From the NCBI GenBank assembly GCA_002428605.1, contig DIXH01000075.1:21887-48537 (forward strand): DNA of 26,651 nt, read 5' to 3'. The DNA comes from Clostridiaceae bacterium UBA6085. GTDB taxonomy: Bacteria; Bacillota; Clostridia; Clostridiales; Clostridiaceae. Positions 1 through 7,181 of the stretch are shown piece by piece; the first letter of the stretch is position 1; each line of letters starts with the position of its first letter. The notes beneath the pieces are model-generated. The model worked only from the letters and a program-made list of their open reading frames with translations, searched no databases and had not been told where the DNA came from. The translations under genes were made by a program, and so were the position numbers.

Positions 1-1
1 T

Positions 2-37
2 TCAATCCCTCCTAAGCTGCATGGTATCATCTGTCAT
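2..37 (-). other. possible 11-codon leader ORF ahead of an off-window gene
   Basis: On the minus strand a GGAGGG element is followed by an ATG and ten further codons (MTDDTMQLRRD), then TGA. The last codons contain a second AGGAGG, which would suit a gene starting just outside the window. The layout resembles a translationally coupled leader peptide, but the ORF is so short that chance is a real alternative. Confidence 0.2.
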
Positions 38-90
38 AAATACCCTCCACCAATTTAGGCTTCCAAACCGTCAACCGGAGGTTGCACTTC

Positions 91-113
91 AAAAAAAGAG
101 GCCTTTCGGCCCC
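91..113 (-). terminator. terminator of the RpiR regulator gene
   Basis: Read on the minus strand, GGGGCC and GGCCTC pair around a GAAA tetraloop and are followed by seven T. It begins a few bases after the TGA of the RpiR gene. Confidence 0.85.
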
Positions 114-119
114 GTTTGG

Positions 120-929
120 TCAACTTTTCCTGCTTCCGATGTATTTTTCGGTATATTTCAGGAATATGTAGTCCAGGACATAAAGTGAAGCATACCTTAT
201 CGAAAGGTTCATTACCGACATCCCTGTACTGCCTGTAAGCTTGAGGTATACATCAACCTTATCGAAGAAATCCCTGTAGTCCAGCTGGGAGATGAATATG
301 ATCCTGCATTTAGATGCTTTTATCTTTTCAGCTATGATCCTGTTTCCAGCAATGAATTTGCCTGAAGGGCTGAATATGATCGCAAGGCAGTCCTTGTCGA
401 AGGTATCGAGCAGCTCCATCTGTTTCTGGATATCCAGAAATGCATTGATGAACTTTCCCTTGGCAAGGAAGTTGATCTCCAGGTCCTGAGCATACGCCTG
501 TGAAAGGTGTGTCCCGAATACTCCCACGGTCTCCGTATCATGGATCATGTCTACTATCCTGTTAATGAGCGCTTCATCCATGTTGTTAATGCTGTCCAGG
601 TCACTGATTATCTTGTTGTAGAGCATTTCCTTTAAGGTAGCTTCCTCACCGAATTCAGCCCTCAGGTCATGTATGAAGTCCCTCTGCCTGTAATTCCTGA
701 TGGTTGCAGCCAGAGTTTCCTTGAACTCACCGAAGCTCTCGTAGCCAAGCTTCCTGCAGAACCTTGAAATCGCGGAAGGTGAGGTATAGCACTTGTCAGC
801 AAGCTGGTTTATGGTGAGCTTTCCCACAACATTGAGGTTCTTAAGGATATTTATGGCGATGTTGTAGTCAACATCGTTATTCTTGTTTGTGCTTATGAAT
901 ACTATGAGCCTGAAAAGAATATCTCCCAT
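120..929 (-). CDS. RpiR/MurR-family transcriptional regulator (HTH + SIS)
   Basis: This is a 269-aa regulator of the RpiR family, whose members bind DNA through an N-terminal HTH and sense phosphorylated sugars through a C-terminal SIS domain. The HTH covers about residues 1-77 and carries the family signature SPSAISRFCRKLGY near residue 50. The SIS region spans about residues 125-250 (VGVFGTHLSQAYAQDL, then IIFSPSGK). The ATG is preceded by GGAGG with good spacing, and the gene ends in its own hairpin. It is divergent from the gene at 1100 with about 170 bases between them, so it could regulate either side. A TATAAT-like minus-strand -10 lies near 962-967. The ligand cannot be told from sequence and no sugar gene is adjacent. 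Confidence 0.88.
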   Translation of the reverse strand: MGDILFRLIVFISTNKNNDVDYNIAINILKNLNVVGKLTINQLADKCYTSPSAISRFCRKLGYESFGEFKETLAATIRNYRQRDFIHDLRAEFGEEATLKEMLYNKIISDLDSINNMDEALINRIVDMIHDTETVGVFGTHLSQAYAQDLEINFLAKGKFINAFLDIQKQMELLDTFDKDCLAIIFSPSGKFIAGNRIIAEKIKASKCRIIFISQLDYRDFFDKVDVYLKLTGSTGMSVMNLSIRYASLYVLDYIFLKYTEKYIGSRKS

Positions 930-1039
930 TTTATCGCCTCCGGGTAAAGTCCTATACGTTTATTATATATCATGCCCAAGGTTATTCATAATGCTATTGT
1001 CCGTTTTTTTGTCCAACCGGCCATGAAAGTGGACATTAA

Positions 1040-1068
1040 GTTACAATATGAGCTAAATGGTCTATACT
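1040..1068 (+). promoter_or_regulatory. candidate sigma-A promoter for the 1100 gene
   Basis: GTTACA at 1040-1045 and TATACT at 1063-1068 are 17 bases apart, upstream of the GGGAG site at 1086-1090. The -35 matches the consensus at four of six bases, so the call is modest. Confidence 0.35.
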
Positions 1069-1099
1069 GTAGTCAGAAACGATCAGGGAGTTGATTGAG

Positions 1100-2101
1100 A
1101 TGGATGAAAAGGTCCTCAGATGGCTTCTGGAAGGATCAGACCCTTGTGCAAGGCTTGCTGCGCTAAAGCTCCTGCTTGGGAAGGATGATGCTGATCCTGA
1201 CGTCAAGGATGCAAGGGCTTCAGCAATGAATACCGGAACTGTCGGGAGGATCCTTCTAAGTCAGAATCCAGACGGTTCATTTGGTGATCCGGAGCGGTTC
1301 TATCTTGACAAGTACCGGGGAACCGTATGGACGCTTCTTTTGCTTGCAGAGCTTGGTGCGGATCCTCACGATGAGCGGGTCAGGAAGGTCTGCGGCTTCA
1401 TACTCGACCATTCCCAGGATCTATATTCAGGCGGATTCTCCATGAGAATGGGCACAAGGACGGGAGATGCCCTCGGCAGCTCGGTCATACCATGTCTCAC
1501 AGGTAACATGACCTACAGTCTCCTTAGACTGGGTATGGCAGAAGACGAAAGGGTCCTGAATGGAATAGAATGGATCCTCAAGTACCAGAGGTGCGATGAT
1601 GGTGAGTACATTACAAGCCCTTCAAAGGACTATGACAAGCTTACATCATGCTTTGGCAGGCATACGTGCCACATGGGAGCAGCTAAGGCTCTTAAGGCCC
1701 TCGCAGCGGTACCGAAAGGAATGCGGACAGCACTTATCAGTGAAAAGACCGATGAGCTTGTGGAATACTTCCTTATCCACAAGCTATTCAAAAAAAGCCG
1801 CGACATTGAAAAAACCTCAAAACCCGGCTGGCTCAGACTTGGATTTCCGCTAATGTATCAGACTGACATCCTTGAGCTCCTGATGGTCATGACTGAACTG
1901 GGGATTCAGGACAAGAGGCTCGAGGATGCCCTGAATATCCTAAGAGGTAAAATGACAGCCGAAGGAATGTGGATCATGGAGACATCCAACAACGGCAAGA
2001 TGATTGCAGACATAGAGAAGAAGGGGAGTCCTTCGAAGTGGATCACTCTCAGAGCCCTGAGGGTCCTGGAATATTATGGCGTATCGGGCAATACTTTATG
2101 A
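1100..2101 (+). CDS. prenyltransferase/squalene-oxidase-repeat-like alpha-barrel protein, function unknown
   Basis: This 333-aa protein shows repeats of the alpha/alpha-barrel family that includes squalene-hopene cyclases and protein prenyltransferase beta subunits. The clearest are LLSQNPDGSFGDPERFY near residue 52, GGFSMRMG near 115 and WILKYQRCDDGEY near 158. It lacks a visible DxDD motif of class II terpene cyclases and is about half their length, so cyclase activity is doubtful. Proteins of this kind are often left as hypothetical. A TTG nine bases upstream directly abuts GGGAG, while the ATG at 1100 sits nine bases from it, so I prefer the ATG. It is divergent from the RpiR regulator and only 44 bases before a DUF3784-like gene, which suggests cotranscription. 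Confidence 0.6.
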   Translation: MDEKVLRWLLEGSDPCARLAALKLLLGKDDADPDVKDARASAMNTGTVGRILLSQNPDGSFGDPERFYLDKYRGTVWTLLLLAELGADPHDERVRKVCGFILDHSQDLYSGGFSMRMGTRTGDALGSSVIPCLTGNMTYSLLRLGMAEDERVLNGIEWILKYQRCDDGEYITSPSKDYDKLTSCFGRHTCHMGAAKALKALAAVPKGMRTALISEKTDELVEYFLIHKLFKKSRDIEKTSKPGWLRLGFPLMYQTDILELLMVMTELGIQDKRLEDALNILRGKMTAEGMWIMETSNNGKMIADIEKKGSPSKWITLRALRVLEYYGVSGNTL

Positions 2102-2145
2102 ATTGGTATATAATATATTTAGAATATATCTGGAGGTAAACTTAA

Positions 2146-2865
2146 TTGACTGGTATCGTGCTTGGAATCGTCTCATTCACTTTTATTGTCATTTGGTACC
2201 TTGTGGACATTAAGAAGATGTACTGGCTTATTGCAGGAGTCAATACAGCCTCTGATGAGCAGAAGGCCAATATGGACCTTGAATCGATAGGTAAGGCAGT
2301 AGGCAAGATGAGCCTGACCCTTGCCCTCATCAACCTTATTTCAGCCCTAACCTGGAAGTCCGGAGGATCCTCGTTCTTCATCGCCATGGCAGCCAACATC
2401 CTGATTCCTATAATAACAATAGTGAAAATAAGAAAATATGACTCTAACAGGAAGACCAGGGGTGAGACAATCCTTGCTTCCTCGTTCACCTTGGTAATAT
2501 TGATCGGTGTCGGGATACTCTTTCTGACTACTATGCAGGAGAGCAATGTGACCGTTGCAGGAGATTCAGTGAAGATTTCCGGACTCTTTGGACGGAGCGT
2601 TCCAATTGGTGAAATTGAGGACATAAAGATCGTTGACACACTTCCTGTGGTGACTATGAGGACCAACGGGGCAGGAATAGGGAGCGTCCTGAAGGGGAGG
2701 TTCAAGCTTGTCGGTGCCAGCAGGGCGTATCTGTATCTATATAAGTCTGGCGGACCCTACATACTGATTGAGACACTTGATTATCCGGTTTACCTTAACT
2801 TCAGGGACGACAAGACTCTATACAGTACCATGTCCATATTGTCTTCTGCAGACCCGGTCAAATGA
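2146..2865 (+). CDS. DUF3784-like membrane protein with C-terminal PH-like domain
   Basis: This 239-aa protein begins with a hydrophobic helix. A segment of DUF3784 character follows (WLIAGVNTASDEQKANMDLESI, residues about 27-48), then three more predicted membrane helices to about residue 130. The rest is soluble and beta-rich (VKISGLFGRSVPIGEIEDIKI), resembling bacterial PH domains that often follow such membrane segments. Start is TTG, supported by GGAGG nine bases upstream and no better codon. Its partners and function are unknown. The family assignment rests on motif memory, not a search. Confidence 0.6.
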   Translation: MTGIVLGIVSFTFIVIWYLVDIKKMYWLIAGVNTASDEQKANMDLESIGKAVGKMSLTLALINLISALTWKSGGSSFFIAMAANILIPIITIVKIRKYDSNRKTRGETILASSFTLVILIGVGILFLTTMQESNVTVAGDSVKISGLFGRSVPIGEIEDIKIVDTLPVVTMRTNGAGIGSVLKGRFKLVGASRAYLYLYKSGGPYILIETLDYPVYLNFRDDKTLYSTMSILSSADPVK

Positions 2866-2894
2866 AATTAATTTCTTAATAAAGTCTTAACATT

Positions 2895-2924
2895 TTGATA
2901 TTCAAACAATCCTGGCACTATAAT
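2895..2924 (+). promoter_or_regulatory. sigma-A promoter of the nitronate monooxygenase gene
   Basis: TTGATA at 2895-2900 and a perfect TATAAT at 2919-2924 are separated by 18 bases and lie about 35-50 bases before the coding region. Confidence 0.7.
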
Positions 2925-2957
2925 TAGAGCTGTATCTACAGCAATTGCGATAGGAGT

Positions 2958-4037
2958 TTGATTATCATAGGGAAATTGAATGAGTTAAGATTAGGCGACC
3001 TTGTCGCCAGGGTTCCGATAGTTCAGGGAGCCATGGGAATAGGGGTTTCACTTTCAGGCTTGGCTGCCGCGGTAGCAAATGCCGGAGGCATAGGCGTCAT
3101 CTCGGGAGTGCAGACAGGCTTCAGGGAGCCAGATTTCGTGAAGAACAACCTCGAAGCCAACAAGAGGGCGATGATAGCCCAGATAAGAAGGGCAAGGGAG
3201 CTTTCAGACGGGATAATAGGGATAAACATGCTGGCTGCCATGAACAACTACAAGGAGCTGGTGATGACAGCAATAGCTGAAGGCATAGATCTTGTAGTAT
3301 CAGGTGCAGGTCTTCCTCTTGACCTTCCTGAGCTTGTCAAAGGAACAAAGACCAAGATTGCGCCAATAGTATCGTCAGGCAAGGCAGCAGCACTTATTTC
3401 CAAGGTATATGACAAGAAGTTCGCAAGGACCACAGACATGTTCATAGTGGAGGGTCCGGAAGCAGGCGGTCATCTCGGCTTCAAGAGGGAAGACATTGAG
3501 TCAGGAAACGTGAAGCCACTCAGGGAGCTTATACCGGAAGTGCTTGAGGCTATCAAGCCATATGAGGAAAAATACGGGGTGAAGATACCGGTCATAGCTG
3601 CCGGTGGAGTATTTACAGGCAAGGATATTGCAGAATACCTTAATCTCGGAGCAGCTGGCGTTCAGATGGCAACCAGGTTCGTAGCCACAGAGGAGTGCGA
3701 TGCGGACATCAACTTCAAGATGGCTTATGTCAATGCAAAGAAGGAAGACATAAGGCTCGTGAAAAGTCCGGTCGGCATGCCCGGAAGAGCAGTGAACAAC
3801 AGCTTCACCAAGCAGCTCGATGAAGAGGATATCAAGGTAAAGAGATGCTACAACTGCCTCACACCTTGTGACCCAAGGACTACTCCTTACTGCATATCTG
3901 ATGCTCTGATGAGCTCGGTATCCGGTGGTGAGGGACTTGTATTCGCAGGCAGCAATGCATACAGGGTTGAAAAGATAGTAAAGGTTCAGGAGCTGATCGA
4001 CGAGCTCGTCACGGAAGCTGAACAATATGTGAAGTAG
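2958..4037 (+). CDS. nitronate monooxygenase / FabK-like FMN enzyme
   Basis: This is a TIM-barrel FMN protein of the nitronate monooxygenase family (2-nitropropane dioxygenase), which oxidises propionate-3-nitronate and related nitronates; enoyl-ACP reductase II (FabK) is a close relative. The sequence shows VPIVQGAMGIGVS near residue 19, the GPEAGGHLG segment with catalytic His172, and phosphate-binding VIAAGGVFTG and GAAGVQMATRF. There are no fatty-acid synthesis genes nearby, so FabK is less likely. Cys297, Cys300, Cys304 and Cys312 form a tight cluster late in the protein. The start is uncertain: TTG at 2958 is almost on top of AGGAG (2952-2956), and TTG at 2976 or a rare ATT/ATC start between them are alternatives. 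It is transcribed alone, with its own promoter and terminator. Confidence 0.85.
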   Translation: MIIIGKLNELRLGDLVARVPIVQGAMGIGVSLSGLAAAVANAGGIGVISGVQTGFREPDFVKNNLEANKRAMIAQIRRARELSDGIIGINMLAAMNNYKELVMTAIAEGIDLVVSGAGLPLDLPELVKGTKTKIAPIVSSGKAAALISKVYDKKFARTTDMFIVEGPEAGGHLGFKREDIESGNVKPLRELIPEVLEAIKPYEEKYGVKIPVIAAGGVFTGKDIAEYLNLGAAGVQMATRFVATEECDADINFKMAYVNAKKEDIRLVKSPVGMPGRAVNNSFTKQLDEEDIKVKRCYNCLTPCDPRTTPYCISDALMSSVSGGEGLVFAGSNAYRVEKIVKVQELIDELVTEAEQYVK

Positions 4038-4060
4038 AAGGCCTCAGGCCTTCTTTTCTT
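4036..4060 (+). terminator. terminator of the nitronate monooxygenase gene
   Basis: GAAGGCC and GGCCTTC pair around the loop TCA and are followed by TTTCTT. It starts at the stop codon. Confidence 0.85.
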
Positions 4061-4220
4061 ATAAATATTTATCTCATTTCTGGAATTCTGATTCAATTGG
4101 CATCTGAAACATGATACTATTTTCAGTGACGGTAGAAATGGATGTGTCTGATGAGATATCGGCATTCTTTATAAGTAATTCATATCTTAGACATATAATA
4201 AGGTAGATTGGAGGGATAGT

Positions 4221-4988
4221 ATGATTCGAGGCTTAAAATATATTGCACCATTGATTGTCGCATCATTTCTGTTCACTTCATGTGAAACAAAGGACGAGAA
4301 TCCCAAGGATGTTTACATATTCAAGGTCGCTACCTTTTCTGAGCTTCCTGACGAAAGCATAAGCTTCGTAAGGAACAAGACCTATGATGGCAGAATCGTA
4401 ATGGAGTTCACCGATGAAGAATTCATATATGAGCTGGATGAGGCAGGAAGGTTCCTGAGCATATTCGTAAAAGATGAGCCGAAGAAGGAGGACCTTAATG
4501 AGGCCCCACCAGAAGTGCTACTGGAGAAGACCACTGATTATCTGTTGAGGCTTGGGGTCAATCCGGAAACCTATGAGATAACCTATGCAATCAGCAGCAG
4601 CAAGGAACAGATAACGGCTGTAGCGCGTCACAAGAGCGGGGATTACTTTACAGGCAACAATATCTACCTGCAGTACATTAAGGATGGTACCCTCATAAGC
4701 ATATCCATGAAGTACGAGGATCCTGCGATACTCAACAAACCCACCACAATATCCGAGGAGCAGGCAAGGAAGATACTCTTCGACTACTTTGAAACGTCAG
4801 AACTCATGAAGCCTTATATGACTCAAATCAGCGCAGACAAGATCAGCAGCGAAGTTGACATATACTATGGAAAAAAGGTGTACAATTTCTACTTTACGAT
4901 TGCAACTGCTAACTCAGGCAAATTCAAATGCAAATATGTCATATCCACAGAAACCGGATCAATACTCTCAAAGCTTGAACCAAAATAG
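4221..4988 (+). CDS. secreted lipoprotein of unknown function
   Basis: This 255-aa protein starts with a lipoprotein signal: Arg and Lys, a hydrophobic stretch, then FTSC with Cys21 as the acylation site. The -3 position is Phe instead of the usual Leu. The mature part is hydrophilic and seems to hold two related beta/alpha segments, about residues 85-160 and 175-255. Each has a helix followed by strands ending in phrases such as IYLQYIKDGTLISISM and CKYVISTETGSILSKLE. That pattern is reminiscent of PepSY-type domains, but I cannot confirm it. The ATG has GGAGGG upstream. It stands alone, and its last three codons form part of a 22-bp terminator stem. A -10-like TATAAT lies at 4194-4199. Confidence 0.7.
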   Translation: MIRGLKYIAPLIVASFLFTSCETKDENPKDVYIFKVATFSELPDESISFVRNKTYDGRIVMEFTDEEFIYELDEAGRFLSIFVKDEPKKEDLNEAPPEVLLEKTTDYLLRLGVNPETYEITYAISSSKEQITAVARHKSGDYFTGNNIYLQYIKDGTLISISMKYEDPAILNKPTTISEEQARKILFDYFETSELMKPYMTQISADKISSEVDIYYGKKVYNFYFTIATANSGKFKCKYVISTETGSILSKLEPK

Positions 4989-5036
4989 AAGCAGATTCAC
5001 TGACTGGGAATCTGCTTCTATTTTGGTTCAATTTTA
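4977..5036 (+). terminator. long hairpin terminator overlapping the lipoprotein stop codon
   Basis: Two perfect 22-base arms (4977-4998 and 5008-5029) flank the 9-base loop ACTGACTGG, followed by a T-rich stretch. The left arm contains the last codons and stop of the lipoprotein gene. The loop shares ACTGACTG with the hairpin at 15036-15081. Confidence 0.85.
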
Positions 5037-5061
5037 TATTTTGCCCAATTCAATTTTATCA

Positions 5062-5094
5062 TTGACATTTTATCAGTTTAGATTTAAACTGATA
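5062..5094 (+). promoter_or_regulatory. promoter and palindromic MarR-type operator
   Basis: TTGACA at 5062-5067 and TAAACT at 5085-5090 are 17 bases apart and form a plausible promoter. A perfect palindrome, TATCAGTTTA and TAAACTGATA separated by GATT (5071-5094), covers the spacer and -10. A repressor bound there would block RNA polymerase. The first gene downstream encodes a MarR protein, so autorepression is the natural reading. Confidence 0.75.
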
Positions 5095-5110
5095 CCAAGG
5101 AGTTGATGAT

Positions 5111-5548
5111 ATGGAAAGAGAGGACATAGTGGACAGCATACTAATCTGGTTCAAGATATCCGGAATACACACTGACAACATCAGGGAGTCAGGCAACATA
5201 GCCAGGGAATTCGGTCTTACTCTTGCCCAATCAGATGTCATCGCTCAGCTCGGAATAAAAGAAATGACCCAGAACGAGCTTGCAGAAAGGCTTCTTGTAA
5301 CAAAAGGCGGAATAAGCCAGCTGCTGCAGGCCATGGAATGTTTAGAACTGATTGAAAGAAGACAGGAATGGAAGACCAAGTATGTCACCCTCTCTAAAAA
5401 GGGAAAGGAAATCCATGACAGACTCGTACCCGAGCTTGAAAAGTTCCAGGGGGAGTTCTTCAACGGTTTATCGAAAAATGAAAAGAAAGTGATGCTCGAG
5501 ATGCTGAGGAAGATATCGGGCAAAAAGGAGAAAAACAATGAAACTTAA
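5111..5548 (+). CDS. mhqR: MarR-family repressor, MhqR-like
   Basis: This 145-aa winged-helix protein has the MarR layout: an N-terminal dimerisation helix, recognition region MTQNELAERLLVTKGGISQLLQAME (residues about 54-78) and wing ERRQEWKTKYVTLSKKG. AAGGAG lies eight bases before the ATG. Its end overlaps the next gene by 11 bases, and that gene overlaps a hydrolase gene. In Bacillus subtilis the MarR protein MhqR controls ring-cleaving dioxygenase and hydrolase genes (mhqNOP, mhqED) in response to quinones. The same gene content here supports an MhqR-like role; the exact ligand is inferred. No obvious redox-switch Cys pair is present: the one Cys is in AMECLEL. Confidence 0.75.
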   Translation: MEREDIVDSILIWFKISGIHTDNIRESGNIAREFGLTLAQSDVIAQLGIKEMTQNELAERLLVTKGGISQLLQAMECLELIERRQEWKTKYVTLSKKGKEIHDRLVPELEKFQGEFFNGLSKNEKKVMLEMLRKISGKKEKNNET

Positions 5549-6515
5549 AGGAATACATCATGTTTCTGCTATTACAGCGTCAGCTGCTGAAAACTATATG
5601 TTCTACACGAAGGTAATGGGGATGAGGCTTGTAAAGAAGAGCGTAAACCAGGACGACGTCTCTGTCTATCACCTGTACTATGGTGACCAGAAGGGCACAC
5701 CGGGAACAGCACTTACGTTCTTCGAATTTCCTGGAACATCAAGGAACAAAGAGGGAATTTCAAGCATATCACTCATATCCTTCAGAGTGAGGGATGACAA
5801 GGCTCTTGAATACTTCGCAAGAAGATTCGATGAGTTCGGAGTCTGGCATGAGGATATTACGGATCGTGCAGGAAGAAAGACACTTTACTTCAAGGATCCT
5901 GAAGGCCAGAGGCTTATGCTTGTTTCAGACGATGGCACCGTATCAGAATCATTCATACCATGGGAACATTCATCGGTTCCCATGGAGCATCTGATAATGG
6001 GACTCGGACCTGTCAGACTCACAGTCAAGGATCCTGAGGATACACTCTACGTGCTCATGGAAATCATGGGATACAGGCTTAAAGGATCTTACAGGGCTGA
6101 AGTTCAAGGACAGAAGGACATAATCGTGCTTGAAGTTGGCAATGGAGGCTCCGGAACAGAGATCCATCTTGAGGTGCGCAGCGACCTCCAGTTCGAGAGA
6201 CAGGGTTATGGCGGAGTCCACCATGTAGCCTTCAGGGTAGAGGACGAGACTGAGCTCAGGGAATGGATAGACAGGGTAGATACCAACCGGATCAGGAACT
6301 CAGGATTCGTTGAAAGGTTCTACTTCAAGTCACTTTACTTCAGGGAGCCGAACGGAATACTATTCGAGCTGGCTACGGATGGTCCTGGATTTGATACTGA
6401 TGAAGAACTGGAATTCCTGGGCGAAAGGCTTTCACTTCCTCCATTCCTTGAGAACAGGAGAGAGTATATAGAAAAGGTACTGAAGCCTCTTGATACAACG
6501 GTCAGGAGGTCATGA
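5538..6515 (+). CDS. mhqO: VOC-family ring-cleaving dioxygenase, MhqO-like
   Basis: This 325-aa protein has two vicinal-oxygen-chelate halves. Family metal ligands can be placed at His8 (GIHHVSAI), His228 or 229 (GGVHHVAFRV) and Glu277 (GILFELATDG). Length and opening match the MhqA/MhqO/MhqE group of extradiol-type ring-cleaving dioxygenases, which help remove hydroquinones and catechols. These normally need O2, which is odd in an apparent anaerobe; the role may be detoxification during air exposure, or thiol-adduct handling. The gene overlaps the MarR gene by 11 bases and shares an ATGA overlap with the hydrolase, so all three are translationally coupled. Confidence 0.82.
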   Translation: MKLKGIHHVSAITASAAENYMFYTKVMGMRLVKKSVNQDDVSVYHLYYGDQKGTPGTALTFFEFPGTSRNKEGISSISLISFRVRDDKALEYFARRFDEFGVWHEDITDRAGRKTLYFKDPEGQRLMLVSDDGTVSESFIPWEHSSVPMEHLIMGLGPVRLTVKDPEDTLYVLMEIMGYRLKGSYRAEVQGQKDIIVLEVGNGGSGTEIHLEVRSDLQFERQGYGGVHHVAFRVEDETELREWIDRVDTNRIRNSGFVERFYFKSLYFREPNGILFELATDGPGFDTDEELEFLGERLSLPPFLENRREYIEKVLKPLDTTVRRS

Positions 6516-7117
6516 TGATACATTATTACAAGAAGGCTGAGGAAGGTAAGAAGACCTTCCTTCTGCTCCACGGTACGGGAGGGGACGAGATGGACCTTGT
6601 CCCTCTGGCAAATATGGTCGATAAGGCGAATGGCATTTTATCAATCCGAGGTGCTGTTTCAGAAAACGGCATGAACAGGTTCTTTAGAAGGTTCAGCGAG
6701 GGAGTGTTCGACGAGGATGATATCAGGCTCAGGTCGGATGAGATTTCCGATTTCATCCTTGAAGCATCCGAAAAATATGGATTCGATCCTGCTGATCTGA
6801 TTGCCCTTGGCTATTCCAACGGAGCCAACATGATTGCGGCAATGCTGCTTCTAAAGGCCGGTATATTCAGACAGGCCATACTTTATCACCCTATGGTTCC
6901 GCTCTCACAGGCTGGTGATATTAGTCTTGACGGAACCTCAGTGTTCATCGGTGCAGGAACCAACGACCCTATAGTCACAGGAGAGAATTCAAAGGGACTA
7001 TACGAGTTGCTTAAGAAGAATGGCGCTGATGTAACAATCAGCTGGTTTGATAAGGGCCACTCCCTTACAAAGGAAGAGGTATTAGCTTCAAGGGAATGGA
7101 TTTTATCACTATACTGA
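6515..7117 (+). CDS. mhqD: alpha/beta hydrolase (phospholipase/carboxylesterase family), MhqD-like
   Basis: This 200-aa alpha/beta hydrolase has the oxyanion segment LLLHGTGGDEMDL, the nucleophile elbow GYSNG (Ser101), the acid in GTNDPI (Asp151) and the base in KGHSL (His182), so the catalytic triad is complete. Pairing with a ring-cleaving dioxygenase and MarR repressor matches MhqD of the Bacillus quinone-stress system. Two ATGs occur in tandem at 6512 and 6515. AGGAGG at 6504-6509 leaves only two bases before the first and five before the second, so I chose the second. The operon ends in a strong hairpin. Confidence 0.82.
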   Translation: MIHYYKKAEEGKKTFLLLHGTGGDEMDLVPLANMVDKANGILSIRGAVSENGMNRFFRRFSEGVFDEDDIRLRSDEISDFILEASEKYGFDPADLIALGYSNGANMIAAMLLLKAGIFRQAILYHPMVPLSQAGDISLDGTSVFIGAGTNDPIVTGENSKGLYELLKKNGADVTISWFDKGHSLTKEEVLASREWILSLY

Positions 7118-7140
7118 CTCAGATTAGGAATAAATCGAAG

Positions 7141-7165
7141 GGGAGCGCAAATGCGCTCCCTTTTT
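7141..7165 (+). terminator. terminator of the mhq-like operon
   Basis: GGGAGCGC and GCGCTCCC pair around AAAT and are followed by five T. It separates the operon from the convergent fprA gene. Confidence 0.9.
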
Positions 7166-7181
7166 GAAAAAATACTCCTAT

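Noticed and set aside
2142..2705. 187-aa minus-strand ORF opposite the DUF3784-like gene
   Set aside because: Its hydrophobic composition is a mirror of the membrane protein on the other strand, and no start signal is present.
3501..4025. 174-aa minus-strand ORF opposite the nitronate monooxygenase
   Set aside because: The plus-strand gene has conserved catalytic motifs throughout this span.
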